Source: Gemmatimonadaceae bacterium (GTDB lineage Bacteria; Gemmatimonadota; Gemmatimonadetes; Gemmatimonadales; Gemmatimonadaceae). Taken from it: DNA of 64,000 nt. Below the pieces are notes generated by a model, which ran no database searches, was not told where the DNA came from, and saw nothing but the letters and a program-made list of their open reading frames with translations. Of the stretch, positions 8,215-17,323 are shown in pieces (position 1 is the stretch's first letter; the number at the start of each line of letters is the position of its first letter). Location of the stretch: NCBI GenBank assembly GCA_035633115.1, contig DASQFN010000011.1, positions 62,001 to 126,000 of the forward strand, read 5' to 3'. Made by a program: the position numbers and the translations under genes.

Positions 8215-8401
8215 GCGCGAGGGTGCGTCGGTCCAATGAGCTCAGGCCGCGCGTTCAAGATCCTTTCATGCAGCATGGTTGGGCGGAGAACACAGAAGAG
8301 AACCTGTGATTCTCTTTCTCGGCGGTTCTCGGCCCTAGCATGATGACGTAAACGGTCCGAAACGCGCGGCCTGAATCCATTGAGCCGACGGACCCTCGCG
8401 C
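8215..8401. repeat. Large imperfect palindrome P2 (187 bp)
   Basis: The outer arms 8215-8255 and 8361-8401 are inverted copies matching at 35 of 41 positions. The similarity continues inward (CGGAGAAC against CGAGAAC, then AGAGAA near the centre). It begins 3 bases after the porin stop and ends 4 bases before the pstS Pho box, filling the gap. It may act as a terminator or RNA-processing hairpin separating porin and pst transcripts, or it may be an inserted palindromic element. Confidence 0.85.
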
Positions 8402-8404
8402 AAT

Positions 8405-8420
8405 GTGACAATCCCGTTAC
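8405..8420 (+). promoter_or_regulatory. Pho-box-like site before pstS
   Basis: GTGAC-AATCCC-GTTAC has the same half-sites and N6 spacing as the porin site. It lies 98 bases before the pstS start and 3 bases after palindrome P2. Confidence 0.7.
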
Positions 8421-8518
8421 ATGCTGGTTGGCACGAAGCGCTGCGGCTGCCGGGTAGCTTTCGGATTGCCTGCCAGCGCTGTCATCGCGCAATCAACAAC
8501 CACATCAAGGAGCCGATT

Positions 8519-9598
8519 GTGAAGCACTGGAAACTGGTCGCCGCGGCCGCTCTCCTGGTGGCCTGCTCGAGTGAAGGAAGCAACGCGACGTCGGATAGCG
8601 CCAACCCGAGCGGCTCTGCGGGCAGCAACGCCACGCTCACGGGAGCAGGCGCGACGTTTCCCTATCCCATCTACTCCAAGTGGTTCTCTGATTACGCGAC
8701 CGAAACCGGCGTGAAGATCAACTATCAGTCCATCGGCTCGGGCGGTGGGATCCGTCAGGTGCAGGAGCAGACCGTCGACTTCGGTGCGACCGATGCGCCG
8801 ATGAGCAGCGACGAGATGGGCAAGGCAAAGGGAGGACCGGTCCTCCATTTCCCAACCGTGCTCGGCGCGGATGTAATCACCTATAATCTTCCGGGTTTGA
8901 CGTCGCGGCTGCGGCTCACCGGGCCAGTACTGGCCGATATCTTCCTTGGCAGAGTGAAGAAGTGGAACGCGCCGGCAATCGCCGCCCTCAATCCGGGCGT
9001 CAACCTTCCCAATACCGACATTCTCGTCGTGCACCGCTCTGACGGGAGCGGCACGACCTACATCTTCACTTCGTATCTGACGGCAGTGAGCCCGGCGTGG
9101 AAAGCGGGTCCAGGAGCCGGAAAGGAAGTCGCATGGCCGGTCGGCCTCGGCGGCAAGGGGAACGAAGGAGTGGCGGGCCAGGTGAAGCAGACGCCGGGTT
9201 CGATCGGCTACGTGGAGCTGGCGTATGCAAAGCAGAACGGACTGGCGTACGCGTTGATGCAGAATGCTGCAGGACAATTCGTCGACCCAACGCTCGAGTC
9301 GATAACTGCTGCTGCCGGCGCGATTGCGGATACCCTTACGGACAACAGCGACTATCGCGTGTCGATCATCAATCCGAATGGAGCGAATGCCTATCCGATC
9401 GCATCGATGACATGGCTGCTGGTCTATCAGAATCAGACTGACGCTGCCAAGGGACGTGCGCTCGTCGACTTCCTGCGCTGGGCCTACGAGAAGGGGCAGC
9501 CCGCGGCTTCAGCCCTCGATTACGCTCCGCTGCCCGATAAGATGCGCGCAAAGCTCATAACGCGGCTCTCCTCGATCAAGCTTCCAGCGGGCGCGTGA
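8519..9598 (+). CDS. pstS: Phosphate ABC transporter substrate-binding lipoprotein PstS
   Basis: This 359-residue high-affinity phosphate-binding protein carries a type II signal peptide with a lipobox ending LLVAC (Cys at about residue 16). The mature domain keeps PstS landmarks: TGAGATFPYPIYSKW, SIGSGGGI, FGATDAPM, and the HRSDGSGTTYIF phosphate-binding loop. The GTG at 8519 was chosen because AAGGAG lies just before it and the signal peptide starts there; the frame is open further upstream. It is the first gene of pstSCABB-phoU. The pstC start overlaps its stop as GTGA. Confidence 0.96.
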   Translation: MKHWKLVAAAALLVACSSEGSNATSDSANPSGSAGSNATLTGAGATFPYPIYSKWFSDYATETGVKINYQSIGSGGGIRQVQEQTVDFGATDAPMSSDEMGKAKGGPVLHFPTVLGADVITYNLPGLTSRLRLTGPVLADIFLGRVKKWNAPAIAALNPGVNLPNTDILVVHRSDGSGTTYIFTSYLTAVSPAWKAGPGAGKEVAWPVGLGGKGNEGVAGQVKQTPGSIGYVELAYAKQNGLAYALMQNAAGQFVDPTLESITAAAGAIADTLTDNSDYRVSIINPNGANAYPIASMTWLLVYQNQTDAAKGRALVDFLRWAYEKGQPAASALDYAPLPDKMRAKLITRLSSIKLPAGA

Positions 9599-10614
9599 CG
9601 GGCGGTTCGAGCGCACTCGCTGCCGGAGCTGCCGGGGGCCTGAGCGAGGTTCCACCTGGCCGCCCGCCGGAGTCGCGGCTCGCGAATGCGCTCGCGGCTT
9701 CGCACATCGGAGACCGGGCGTACACGGTCGTCACAACCGGCTTCGCGGCATTCGTGCCCCTGCTCCTGATACTGATTGGCGTCGCGATAATTGTGGCGGC
9801 GTGGCCGGCTATCCGCACGTTCGGTTTCGGCTTCATTACGTCGAGCGAATGGAACGTTCCAGCGGGAAAGTTCGGCGCGGCGCCGGCATTGTTCGGTACG
9901 ATCGTTTCGTCGATCATCGCGCTGGTTCTCGCAACTCCGTTCGCGCTCGGCTCCGCGATCTTTCTGTCGGAATTTGCGCCAAACTGGCTCAAGCAGCCGG
10001 TGGGGTTTCTCGTCGATCTTCTTGCCGCGATTCCGAGCGTAGTCTACGGCTTGTGGGGAATATTTGTTCTGGTTCCTCTGCTGCGTGAGTACGTCATGCC
10101 GTTCTTCCGCGACACGCTGCACCTCGGTAGCACTCCTTTTTTCAGCGGGCCGGCATACGGGCCAAGCATGCTTGCGGCGGGCGTGCTGCTCGCCGTGATG
10201 ATCCTTCCCTACATCTCCGCGGTCTCGCGTGAAGTTCTTCGAGCGGTTCCACGCGCGCAGCGGGAAGCGGCGCTCGCTCTCGGCGCAACAAAGTGGGAGA
10301 TGATTCGTGATGCGGTTGTCCCCGCAGCGAAATCGGGCATCGTCGGAGGAATCATTCTCGGGCTCGGCCGAGCGCTGGGCGAGACCATGGCGGTAACGAT
10401 GGTAATCGGCAACCGTCCGGAGATCGCCGCGTCGCTGCTTGCTCCGGGCTACAGCATGGCATCGCTCATTGCCAATGAGTTCAGCGAAGCGACCAACGAG
10501 ATGCACGTCGCCGCGCTGATGGCGGTTGGCGCCCTGCTTTTTCTGATCACGATAATCGTCAACGCGATCGCGCGCTGGCTGGTGTGGAGCGTTTCGATGA
10601 AGGGCGAGAAGTGA
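9595..10614 (+). CDS. pstC: Phosphate ABC transporter permease PstC
   Basis: This 339-residue inner-membrane protein has six main hydrophobic segments after a cytoplasmic N-terminal tail of about 45 residues. The ATPase-contact (EAA) loop is seen as [19 protein letters not shown]. The motif AIPSVVYGLWG is typical of PstC. It forms the channel with PstA, and PstB energises it. The GTG start overlaps the pstS stop codon by four bases, indicating translational coupling. Confidence 0.95.
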   Translation: MTGGSSALAAGAAGGLSEVPPGRPPESRLANALAASHIGDRAYTVVTTGFAAFVPLLLILIGVAIIVAAWPAIRTFGFGFITSSEWNVPAGKFGAAPALFGTIVSSIIALVLATPFALGSAIFLSEFAPNWLKQPVGFLVDLLAAIPSVVYGLWGIFVLVPLLREYVMPFFRDTLHLGSTPFFSGPAYGPSMLAAGVLLAVMILPYISAVSREVLRAVPRAQREAALALGATKWEMIRDAVVPAAKSGIVGGIILGLGRALGETMAVTMVIGNRPEIAASLLAPGYSMASLIANEFSEATNEMHVAALMAVGALLFLITIIVNAIARWLVWSVSMKGEK

Positions 10615-11489
10615 AGAAGAGCGCAGGATTCTTCTCCACCGAGTCGAATCGAAAGCGGCGGGCTGCAGCCAACGGCGTGATGGTAACGCTCACCTACGTT
10701 GCCGCCGCAGTTGCCACGCTTCCTCTCATCTTCATCCTGTTTCACCTGATCAAGCTCGGCGCTACATCGATCAATCCCGACTTCTTCATTCGCATGCCCC
10801 AGCCGGTTGGAGAAGCAGGCGGCGGCATGGCGAACGCAATTGTCGGGACGCTCATTCTCATTTCGATCGCCGCGGCGATGGGGCTTCCAATCGGCATCGG
10901 GGCCGGGCTTTATCTCGCAGATCGCAAAGGCTCGAGGCTCGCGAACATCGTACGGTTCCTCTCTGACGTGATGAACGGATTGCCGTCGATTGTGATGGGA
11001 ATTTTTGCGTGGGAATTTCTCGTTCGACCCATCGGTCATTTTTCCGCACTTGCCGGCGGAGTCGCCCTCGGAGCGATGATGATCCCGCTCGTCACGCGGA
11101 CGACTGAAGAGATGATCGCGACAGTGCCCAACACATTGCGCGAAGCAGCGCTCGCGCTCGGCTACCAGAGATGGCGCACCTCACTCGGAGTGGTTCTCCG
11201 AACCGCGATGCCCGGAATCGTGACCGGCGCGCTCGTTGCGGTTGCGCGAGTTGCGGGCGAGACGGCACCTCTCCTATTCACGGCCTTCGGGAACCATTTC
11301 TGGTCTACATCGCTCGACAAGCCGATTGCCGCATTGCCTCTTCAGATTTTCACATATGCGATCAGCCCGTACGACGAATGGCATTCGCTGGCATGGGCGG
11401 GAGCGCTCGTGCTCATAGGCATGGTCCTCGTAATAAGCGTCGCCGCCCGCTACGTGACACGCTCACGTTACGGAGTGGCGGCTGACTGA
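10611..11489 (+). CDS. pstA: Phosphate ABC transporter permease PstA
   Basis: This 292-residue permease partners PstC. About six membrane segments are visible, with [11 protein letters not shown] and an EAA loop [17 protein letters not shown]. The frame is open from 10584, but the GTG at 10611 overlaps the pstC stop as GTGA and gives a protein starting [11 protein letters not shown], so it is preferred. It is immediately followed by the first pstB (stop-G-ATG). Confidence 0.95.
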   Translation: MKKSAGFFSTESNRKRRAAANGVMVTLTYVAAAVATLPLIFILFHLIKLGATSINPDFFIRMPQPVGEAGGGMANAIVGTLILISIAAAMGLPIGIGAGLYLADRKGSRLANIVRFLSDVMNGLPSIVMGIFAWEFLVRPIGHFSALAGGVALGAMMIPLVTRTTEEMIATVPNTLREAALALGYQRWRTSLGVVLRTAMPGIVTGALVAVARVAGETAPLLFTAFGNHFWSTSLDKPIAALPLQIFTYAISPYDEWHSLAWAGALVLIGMVLVISVAARYVTRSRYGVAAD

Positions 11490-11490
11490 G

Positions 11491-12426
11491 ATGACGAGCA
11501 GCGGCAGCGTACAGCCGCGCGTCACCGCGGTCGAGCCTTTGAGCAGGGGCGCCTCCGAGCCTAAACCCCTTCCGTTGGAACCGGAGCAGGCCGATCGCGG
11601 CCTCGCGCTGCGCCCGGTCGTCGGTGCCGACCTTCATGGCGATACTCGATCGGTGGAGGAGACTCGACCGTGCCTCGTCGCAGAGGATCTGAACGCCTAC
11701 TTCGGCGAGCTCAGGGCCGTGAAGGATGTGAGTCTTGCTTTGAACGACCGGTCTGTCACTGCCATCATCGGTCCCTCGGGCTGCGGAAAGTCTACTCTCC
11801 TGCGATGCTTCAACCGATTGCACGAGACGGTTCCCAGCGCGCGCGTGACCGGCAGCGTGACGCTGGACGGGCAGCCCGTCTACGGCGAGGGAACGAGCGC
11901 GATCGCTGTTCGCCGGCGAATTGGAATGGTCTTTCAGCGGCCCACTCCGTTCCCCACGATGTCAATTCGCGGGAATGTCGCCGCCGGCCTTAGCGTGAGA
12001 GAGGGAGGAATGCCGCCGAGGCGGGAGGTCGACGAGATCGTCGAAGACGCTCTGCGGCGCGCCGCGTTGTGGGAGGAGGTAAAGGACCAGCTCCGAACAA
12101 GCGCAGTCGCGTTGTCCGGAGGACAGCAGCAGCGACTCTGCATCGCTCGCGCGCTGGCGACGAAGCCAGTGGTTTTGCTGCTCGACGAGCCTACCGCCTC
12201 GCTCGACCCCGCAAGCACTCAAAAGGTCGAGGAGCTGGTCTATGAGCTTCGATCGTCGATCACCATCGGGATCGTGACGCACAACATGCAGCAGGCGGCT
12301 CGCGTCTCCGATCGTACGGCATTCATGCTGATGGGTGACCTTGTCGAGATAGCGCCGACCAGCACACTGTTCACCGCGCCGACCGACCAGCGCACCGAAG
12401 CATACATCACCGGGCGGTTCGGATGA
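11491..12426 (+). CDS. pstB: Phosphate ABC transporter ATPase PstB, copy 1 (long N-terminus)
   Basis: This 311-residue ATPase has Walker [12 protein letters not shown], signature LSGGQQQR, Walker B VVLLLDEP and the H-loop VTHN. It couples ATP hydrolysis to phosphate import through PstCA. It is about 50 residues longer than typical PstB because of a Pro/Glu/Ala-rich N-terminal leader (residues 1-55) with no recognisable fold. A GTG at 11653 would give a normal-length protein but lacks a visible ribosome site. The ATG at 11491 sits directly after the pstA stop. The second PstB overlaps its stop by four bases. Confidence 0.93.
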   Translation: MTSSGSVQPRVTAVEPLSRGASEPKPLPLEPEQADRGLALRPVVGADLHGDTRSVEETRPCLVAEDLNAYFGELRAVKDVSLALNDRSVTAIIGPSGCGKSTLLRCFNRLHETVPSARVTGSVTLDGQPVYGEGTSAIAVRRRIGMVFQRPTPFPTMSIRGNVAAGLSVREGGMPPRREVDEIVEDALRRAALWEEVKDQLRTSAVALSGGQQQRLCIARALATKPVVLLLDEPTASLDPASTQKVEELVYELRSSITIGIVTHNMQQAARVSDRTAFMLMGDLVEIAPTSTLFTAPTDQRTEAYITGRFG

Positions 12427-13220
12427 CCGCAGTCGCCGAGAGCCAGGCAAACGTCGCGGCTCCGTCCGAGGGGTCCATTGAGTCGCGCGACTTCTCGTTT
12501 TACTACGGCACCAAGCAGGCGCTTTTGGACGTGTCTCTTACCGTCCAGCCACACTCCGTGACGGCTTTGATCGGACCTTCCGGCTGCGGCAAATCGACGT
12601 TTCTGCGCGCGATCAATCGCATGGGCGAGCTCATAGAAGGAACGCGTCACACGGGTGCGATGCTTCTCGACGGTGAGGACATCTATGCTCCCGGCACCGA
12701 CGTCGTGGCGCTGCGGCAGCGAATCGGAATGGTATTTCAGCGATGGAATCCCTTCCCGAAGTCGATCTACGACAACGTGATCTACGGCCCGCGCATCAAC
12801 GGAGTGCGTGGACGCGCAGAGCTCGACCGAATCGCGGAAGACTCGCTCAGGCGAGCTGGCCTGTGGGAGGAAGTAAAGGACAGGCTGCGGAAGAGCGCCC
12901 TTGCCCTTTCGGGTGGGCAGCAGCAACGCCTCTGCATCGCCCGCGCGCTCGCGAACCAGCCCGAGGTGCTTCTGCTCGACGAGCCGGCCAGCGCCCTCGA
13001 CCCGGCCGCAACGCAGAAAATCGAGCAGCTACTCTACGAGCTGAAGTCCGATATTACGATCATCATCGTCACGCACAATCTGCAGCAGGCCGCCCGCATC
13101 TCGGATCGGACCGCGTTCTTCTACCTCGGCCGCCTCGTCGAAGCAGACACCACCGAGCGAATTTTCACCCGCCCTGCGCAGACAGAAACCGAAGCATATA
13201 TCACCGGGAGATTTGGATGA
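12423..13220 (+). CDS. pstB: Phosphate ABC transporter ATPase PstB, copy 2
   Basis: This 265-residue ATPase is of normal PstB length, with [26 protein letters not shown] and [21 protein letters not shown]. It is clearly homologous to the gene before it but well diverged, so this is an old tandem duplication or paired acquisition. The start overlaps the first pstB stop (ATGA), and its own stop overlaps the phoU start (ATGA). The two ATPases might form a heterodimer or serve different conditions; the sequence cannot decide. Confidence 0.94.
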   Translation: MTAVAESQANVAAPSEGSIESRDFSFYYGTKQALLDVSLTVQPHSVTALIGPSGCGKSTFLRAINRMGELIEGTRHTGAMLLDGEDIYAPGTDVVALRQRIGMVFQRWNPFPKSIYDNVIYGPRINGVRGRAELDRIAEDSLRRAGLWEEVKDRLRKSALALSGGQQQRLCIARALANQPEVLLLDEPASALDPAATQKIEQLLYELKSDITIIIVTHNLQQAARISDRTAFFYLGRLVEADTTERIFTRPAQTETEAYITGRFG

Positions 13221-13909
13221 CGTCACCAGGCATAGTTCGGCCGTTCCGTCATTTTCACGACGAGCTGACGAAGCTCAAGGAGCGGCTGCTGTTCATGTCG
13301 CGCCGCGCGGAGGACACGATCGACCTCGCGGTGGACGCATTGATCACCCGCGACCCGGGCAAGGCGCAGGCGGTGATCGAGAGCGACGTCGAGCTGAACA
13401 GGCTCGAGGTGGAGCTCGAGCAACGGGGAATCGAGCTGCTCGCGCTGCAGCAGCCGATGGCAACCGACCTGAGATTCATCATTGGAGCGATAAAAGTCTC
13501 CAACGACCTCGAGCGGGTCGGCGACCACGCCGTCAACATCGCCGAGTCGTGCCTGAAGCTCATGGAGCAGGACGAGCATCCGCCGATGGTGCCGGAGATT
13601 CCGGACATGGCGAGGCGCGCGCGAAAAATGCTGGGCGACGCGCTCGACGCATTCATAAGATCCGATGGCGCCCTGGGGCGCGCAGTTTGTGCGGCCGATG
13701 ACGAAGTCGACGCGCTGCATGATTCAGTTTTCCGGATCATGCTCACCCACATGATGGAAGACCACCGGACGATCACGCCGTCGCTGGAGCTGCTACTCGT
13801 GAGTCGTAATCTTGAACGGGTTGCCGATCTGGCTACCAACATCGGAGAAGATGCGGTTTATCTCGCGGAGGGAAAGCTGATCAAGCATCACTCCGAAGAC
13901 GTGCCCTAG
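13217..13909 (+). CDS. phoU: Phosphate signalling protein PhoU
   Basis: This 230-residue all-helical protein has two PhoU repeats (about residues 12-105 and 115-215). Metal-binding acidic motifs are seen around [14 protein letters not shown] and [17 protein letters not shown]. PhoU links Pst occupancy to PhoR and represses the regulon when phosphate is plentiful. The ATG at 13217 overlaps the stop of the second pstB. The frame extends far upstream inside pstB, but that part is a shadow. It ends the operon and faces phoB tail to tail, only 15 bases apart. Confidence 0.95.
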   Translation: MTSPGIVRPFRHFHDELTKLKERLLFMSRRAEDTIDLAVDALITRDPGKAQAVIESDVELNRLEVELEQRGIELLALQQPMATDLRFIIGAIKVSNDLERVGDHAVNIAESCLKLMEQDEHPPMVPEIPDMARRARKMLGDALDAFIRSDGALGRAVCAADDEVDALHDSVFRIMLTHMMEDHRTITPSLELLLVSRNLERVADLATNIGEDAVYLAEGKLIKHHSEDVP

Positions 13910-13924
13910 CGGTGTTTCGCGAGA

Positions 13925-14632
13925 CTAGTTCGCGGCGTTGATCCTGTAGCCAAAGCCGCGGACAGTCTCGATCATGTCACCCGCGGCGCCGAGCTTCGAT
14001 CTCAGTCGCTGAACGTGCATGTCGACGGTTCGGGTTTGAATGTCAGGCGCGGCCTCCCAGACGGTCTGCAACAGATGTGAGCGACCCTGGACTCGGCCGC
14101 GTCGCTCAGCCAGCAGCAACAGGAGCTTGTACTCGGTTGGAGTCAGCTCGACTGCACGATCGTCGACGCTCACCCGATGCGAGTCACGGTCGATGAGGAG
14201 CGCGCCGATGCGCAGAGTCTCCGTTGACTGCGGGCCGCCGGCCGCGACACGCCGCAGAATCGCCGCAACCCGCAGCACCAGCTCCTGCGGGCTGAAAGGC
14301 TTCATGAGGTAGTCGTCGGCGCCGAGGGACAGACCTCTGATGCGATCGGGTTCTTCCCTTCGGGCCGTGAGCAGGAGAACGGCCACGTTTTTTGTCGTCT
14401 CGTCGGCGCGTAGCGCCTCGAGGACCTCGAACCCGGACATGTCCGGGAGCATCAGGTCGAGCACCACGAGCGCGGGCCGCTCTCGACCGGCCTTCTCGAG
14501 CGCTGCGGCACCGTTCGAGGCTGTCGAAACTCCGTAGCCCGCTTTCGCGAGATGATATGCAACCAGCGCGACGATGTCGGCTTCGTCGTCCACCACCAGC
14601 ACGCGCTGCTCGGGACTTCCGTTCCCCGTCAT
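13925..14632 (-). CDS. phoB: Phosphate regulon response regulator PhoB
   Basis: This 235-residue OmpR/PhoB-type regulator has a receiver domain at residues 10-125, with the acidic pocket DDE, phospho-acceptor Asp59 in VVLDLMLPD, and the conserved Thr and Lys (LTAR, KPF). A winged-helix DNA-binding domain spans about 137-232 (LTPTEYKLL, TVDMHVQRLRSKLG, IETVRGFGYRI). It would bind the three GT-rich boxes noted in this region. The gene is convergent with phoU and downstream of the serpin gene on the same strand, with its own Pho-box-like site 47 bases before the start, which suggests autoregulation. Confidence 0.94.
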   Translation of the reverse strand: MTGNGSPEQRVLVVDDEADIVALVAYHLAKAGYGVSTASNGAAALEKAGRERPALVVLDLMLPDMSGFEVLEALRADETTKNVAVLLLTARREEPDRIRGLSLGADDYLMKPFSPQELVLRVAAILRRVAAGGPQSTETLRIGALLIDRDSHRVSVDDRAVELTPTEYKLLLLLAERRGRVQGRSHLLQTVWEAAPDIQTRTVDMHVQRLRSKLGAAGDMIETVRGFGYRINAAN

Positions 14633-14679
14633 GGACTGAAACCTCGTCGCCAGGCCACCGGAGCGTCAACGGAAGAACT

Positions 14680-14695
14680 GTCACAGTATCGTGAC
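14680..14695 (-). promoter_or_regulatory. Pho-box-like site before phoB
   Basis: GTCAC-AGTATC-GTGAC on the + strand reads GTCAC-GATACT-GTGAC toward phoB. It has the same N6 spacing as the other two sites but is arranged as an inverted repeat. Confidence 0.5.
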
Positions 14696-14763
14696 GAAAC
14701 CGATTCACGCCCTCCAGCGCGTTTCGGGCAGTTCAACCGAGCCCACAGAGGCCTTGACAGACG

Positions 14764-15990
14764 CTAAGCCGGAAGCTTCACGATCTTCCCCATGAACATG
14801 ATCGTGCCGGAAAAGCGCTCCCTGATGACAAACAGAAACGGACGGTCCACACGGATCGCCGAAGGTGCCGAGGTGAGGCCGACTCCTACGCTCGTTGCTG
14901 CTGCTGCCTCCGTGCCTTCCTCATTGACGTCGACAAAAGTCTTCTGAATGACTTTCGTGATGACGAGCTCCCGCCCGCGAGGCGACATCGGTGTGAAGTC
15001 CGCGTTATCGAAGGCGATCCCCATCCCCAGCGCGCGCAGATCAGAATTCAGGACACGTTTCCACTCGAGCTTGAACCGCGGAAAATAGAACTCCGACTGG
15101 TGCTCGCTGAACGATTCCTCGAGCGATTTCCAGGTCTCCCCCGTCAGCGACTCGGCCAGCGTGTTGACGCTCACGTCCTGATTGGGCAGCACGACCGTCA
15201 TGGCGTAAGCCGAATTGCCGTAAAGCAGGTCGACCGCGGTGTAGGTCGAAGTGCGAGCGACTCTGAGCGGCACCGACTGGTGCATCAGCGGCACATTGGC
15301 CGTGCTTCCATCGAGCGCAAAGAAAGGAGCCTGAGCAGTCTTCGATTTGTCGAACTGCTTCTGCCACGATCCCTTGAAGTAGATGGCGTTGATCAGAAAC
15401 ATCACCTCGGCGTCATCGATGTCGTCGAGGATCTCCGGAATCTTGTTGTTCGTGCTCGCGTTGACCCACGAGTTGATCGTGGTGAGCGCCGACGGGCTGG
15501 TGAAGTCGAGACCCTTCACTTCGGCGTCGAAGAACGACTTGCTCTCGGCGAGAAACGGCTCGTTGAACGGGAACGTCTGCTCGTACCAAATGGAGTTGGC
15601 GATTCGGAAATCGGTGGACTTGTCGAGCCCGCGGAGCAGAGCGATCAGGGATTTGTACCCTTCGTTGATTTCCTGCCGGCTTGCGTCTCCCAGGCGGAGA
15701 GTGCTGCGCATTGCATCGTAAGTCGAACCTGCCGCGCCGTTGGCTGTCATTCCGAGCGCCATCGAGGCGCTCAACGGCGATATGAAGACGTTGCTCCCAC
15801 GTTGAGCCGTGTTGACCTGGCGGAGCAGGTCGAACGCAAAGGCATTGCTGCCGCCGATCAGCTTCTGCTCGGCTACGGTGAGAGGCCGGGGAAGTGACGT
15901 TATCGTTTCGCCAGGACCACTCGGGTCGGAGCAGGCGAGAGCCGTGAGTGCCACCGGAACCATTAGCCTGCACACACGAGTCAGGGTCAT
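14764..15990 (-). CDS. Serpin (serine protease inhibitor) lipoprotein
   Basis: This 408-residue full-length serpin is preceded by a lipoprotein signal (lipobox LTALAC, Cys20). Serpin landmarks include NVFISPLSASMALGM, FLINAIYFKGSW, and the C-terminal DRPFLFVIRE and GKIV. The reactive-centre hinge EEGTEAAAAT starts at residue 357, and this small-residue pattern is the one found in inhibitory serpins. Counting from the hinge places P1-P1' near Thr373-Ser374, with Leu372 at P2. This points to elastase- or chymotrypsin-like targets and away from trypsin. It probably protects the cell surface from foreign or own proteases. The leader region contains G-rich hexamer repeats. Confidence 0.94.
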   Translation of the reverse strand: MTLTRVCRLMVPVALTALACSDPSGPGETITSLPRPLTVAEQKLIGGSNAFAFDLLRQVNTAQRGSNVFISPLSASMALGMTANGAAGSTYDAMRSTLRLGDASRQEINEGYKSLIALLRGLDKSTDFRIANSIWYEQTFPFNEPFLAESKSFFDAEVKGLDFTSPSALTTINSWVNASTNNKIPEILDDIDDAEVMFLINAIYFKGSWQKQFDKSKTAQAPFFALDGSTANVPLMHQSVPLRVARTSTYTAVDLLYGNSAYAMTVVLPNQDVSVNTLAESLTGETWKSLEESFSEHQSEFYFPRFKLEWKRVLNSDLRALGMGIAFDNADFTPMSPRGRELVITKVIQKTFVDVNEEGTEAAAATSVGVGLTSAPSAIRVDRPFLFVIRERFSGTIMFMGKIVKLPA

Positions 15991-16052
15991 GTTTGCACAC
16001 CTCCGTTAAGGGATTCTCACTCCTCTCCAAAATACCCCGTTGCGCGTTTGCC

Positions 16053-16130
16053 GTTACCCGTACCCGTACCCGTACCCGTTTACCGGTTACCCGCACCCGC
16101 ACCCGCACCCGCACCCGTTACCCGCCGCCC
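16053..16130 (-). repeat. Two G-rich hexamer repeat blocks with G-quadruplex pattern
   Basis: Read on the minus strand, which is the serpin coding strand, there is a block of GGG runs separated by TGC (six runs, about 16089-16124). A second block has GGG runs separated by TAC (four runs, about 16056-16078). Spacers of three bases between runs of three Gs fit the classical G-quadruplex pattern. The blocks lie 63-140 bases upstream of the serpin start in the divergent region 15991-16280, whose remainder holds no gene. Confidence 0.85.
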
Positions 16131-16280
16131 GCGCTGACCCGTTGTTCGCCGCCTGGAACGGTTCGCTCGCCTTTCACCGGTGGTCTTGAGGGTCGCCCTC
16201 GCTCTACTGTTCGCCGCACTGGCCCTTAGGCGGGCACCACAAAGCAGGAGACAACAATACGTGTCAGGGGCGAAACTTCG

Positions 16281-16715
16281 ATGCGGAATAACACGGTGAG
16301 CTGGCAATTCCGCTCGCGAAAGACCGCAACCCTGACGGCGTTCGCGACTGTTGCCTTGGCCAGTATCCCTCTGGCGAGCTGCTTTTCCGAGAAGACGGCT
16401 ACCGGCCCGCTGCCGCTAACCGGCGAATGCACCATTCCGACCTCCGCAGCAGGCACGGTGATCATCCTGATCAGGAACTTCACCTTCATTCCCGACCAGG
16501 TAACCGTCAAGCGTGGGACCAAAGTGAGCTGGGTCAATTGCGAAACTGCCGGCTCCGACTCGCACACGTCAACGTCCGACACGGGAATCTGGGATTCACC
16601 GTCGATTCAGGTGGGAGCCGCCTGGACTCGCACGTTCGATGACGCGCCCGGAACCGACTTCAACTATCACTGCGTTCCACACGCATTCATGAAAGGGACC
16701 GTCAATGTCGAGTAG
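16281..16715 (+). CDS. Cupredoxin (plastocyanin-like) lipoprotein
   Basis: This 144-residue small blue-copper protein has a lipoprotein signal ending PLASC (Cys34). The copper site reads His95 (SDSHTS), Cys131, His134 and Met137 (C-x2-H-x2-M), which is a complete type I copper ligand set. It likely acts as a surface or periplasmic electron carrier. The CHRD-domain lipoprotein gene starts 43 bases after its stop, so the two are probably co-transcribed. The ATG at 16281 fits the signal peptide. Confidence 0.9.
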   Translation: MRNNTVSWQFRSRKTATLTAFATVALASIPLASCFSEKTATGPLPLTGECTIPTSAAGTVIILIRNFTFIPDQVTVKRGTKVSWVNCETAGSDSHTSTSDTGIWDSPSIQVGAAWTRTFDDAPGTDFNYHCVPHAFMKGTVNVE

Positions 16716-16758
16716 ACCGAGGTCCCTTCGGTTTCTTAACCGCTCCAGAGGAGGATCG

Positions 16759-17280
16759 ATGATACACTCGAAATTGTTTGCCATGTCAGTCATGGCGTTT
16801 GCGTTTGTCGCCGCGTGCGACACGGACGATGACAACGGGACGGGTCCGACAGCCCAAACGTTCACCGCGTCACTCACCGGCGCGAAAGAACGGCCGACTC
16901 CACGGACGACTCCTGCCAACGGTAGTGCGACGTTTACCCTTTCGGCGGACGGGAACACGCTGACCTGGAACGTCACGATGACTGGCGCGAACAACGTTTT
17001 CGCCTCCCACATCCACGTTGGCGGGCTCGAGTGCGATTGTCCGGTTGCCTTCGGCATCTTCTCCGGTACTGCCGTCAGCAACCCGGCGATAAGCGGTTCT
17101 GTGACGCGGGCAACATACTCCTCGCCCCTCGGCATATCGTTCGATGCGCTGATCTCGCTGATGCGGAGTGGTGACACCTACGTCAACGTACACACCAATG
17201 ACGGTGTCGCTCCGACCAATACGGGGCCTGGCGACTTCCCGGGTGGCGAGCTTCGCGGGCAGATTTCACTAGTACCGTAG
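16759..17280 (+). CDS. CHRD-domain lipoprotein
   Basis: This 173-residue protein has a lipobox FVAAC (about residue 20), an acidic linker and one CHRD domain (about 30-172). The CHRD motifs are SLTGAKERP, ATFTLSADGNTLTW, ASHIHVG, and the closing GDFPGGELRGQI. CHRD is an all-beta domain first described in chordin; bacterial copies are secreted or surface proteins of unknown biochemical role, often with a possible metal-binding HIH. The ATG at 16759 was chosen because AGAGGAGG lies just upstream, although the frame opens at 16705. Confidence 0.9.
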   Translation: MIHSKLFAMSVMAFAFVAACDTDDDNGTGPTAQTFTASLTGAKERPTPRTTPANGSATFTLSADGNTLTWNVTMTGANNVFASHIHVGGLECDCPVAFGIFSGTAVSNPAISGSVTRATYSSPLGISFDALISLMRSGDTYVNVHTNDGVAPTNTGPGDFPGGELRGQISLVP

Positions 17281-17323
17281 TCAGGCCAGACACCGCGCGG
17301 CGGAGGAACGCCGTGCAGTGCCG

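Noticed and set aside
16053-16130. Telomere-like or CRISPR-like repeat
   Set aside because: The units are 6-base tandem repeats without spacers, and the arrays are short and internal, so neither a CRISPR array nor a telomere.
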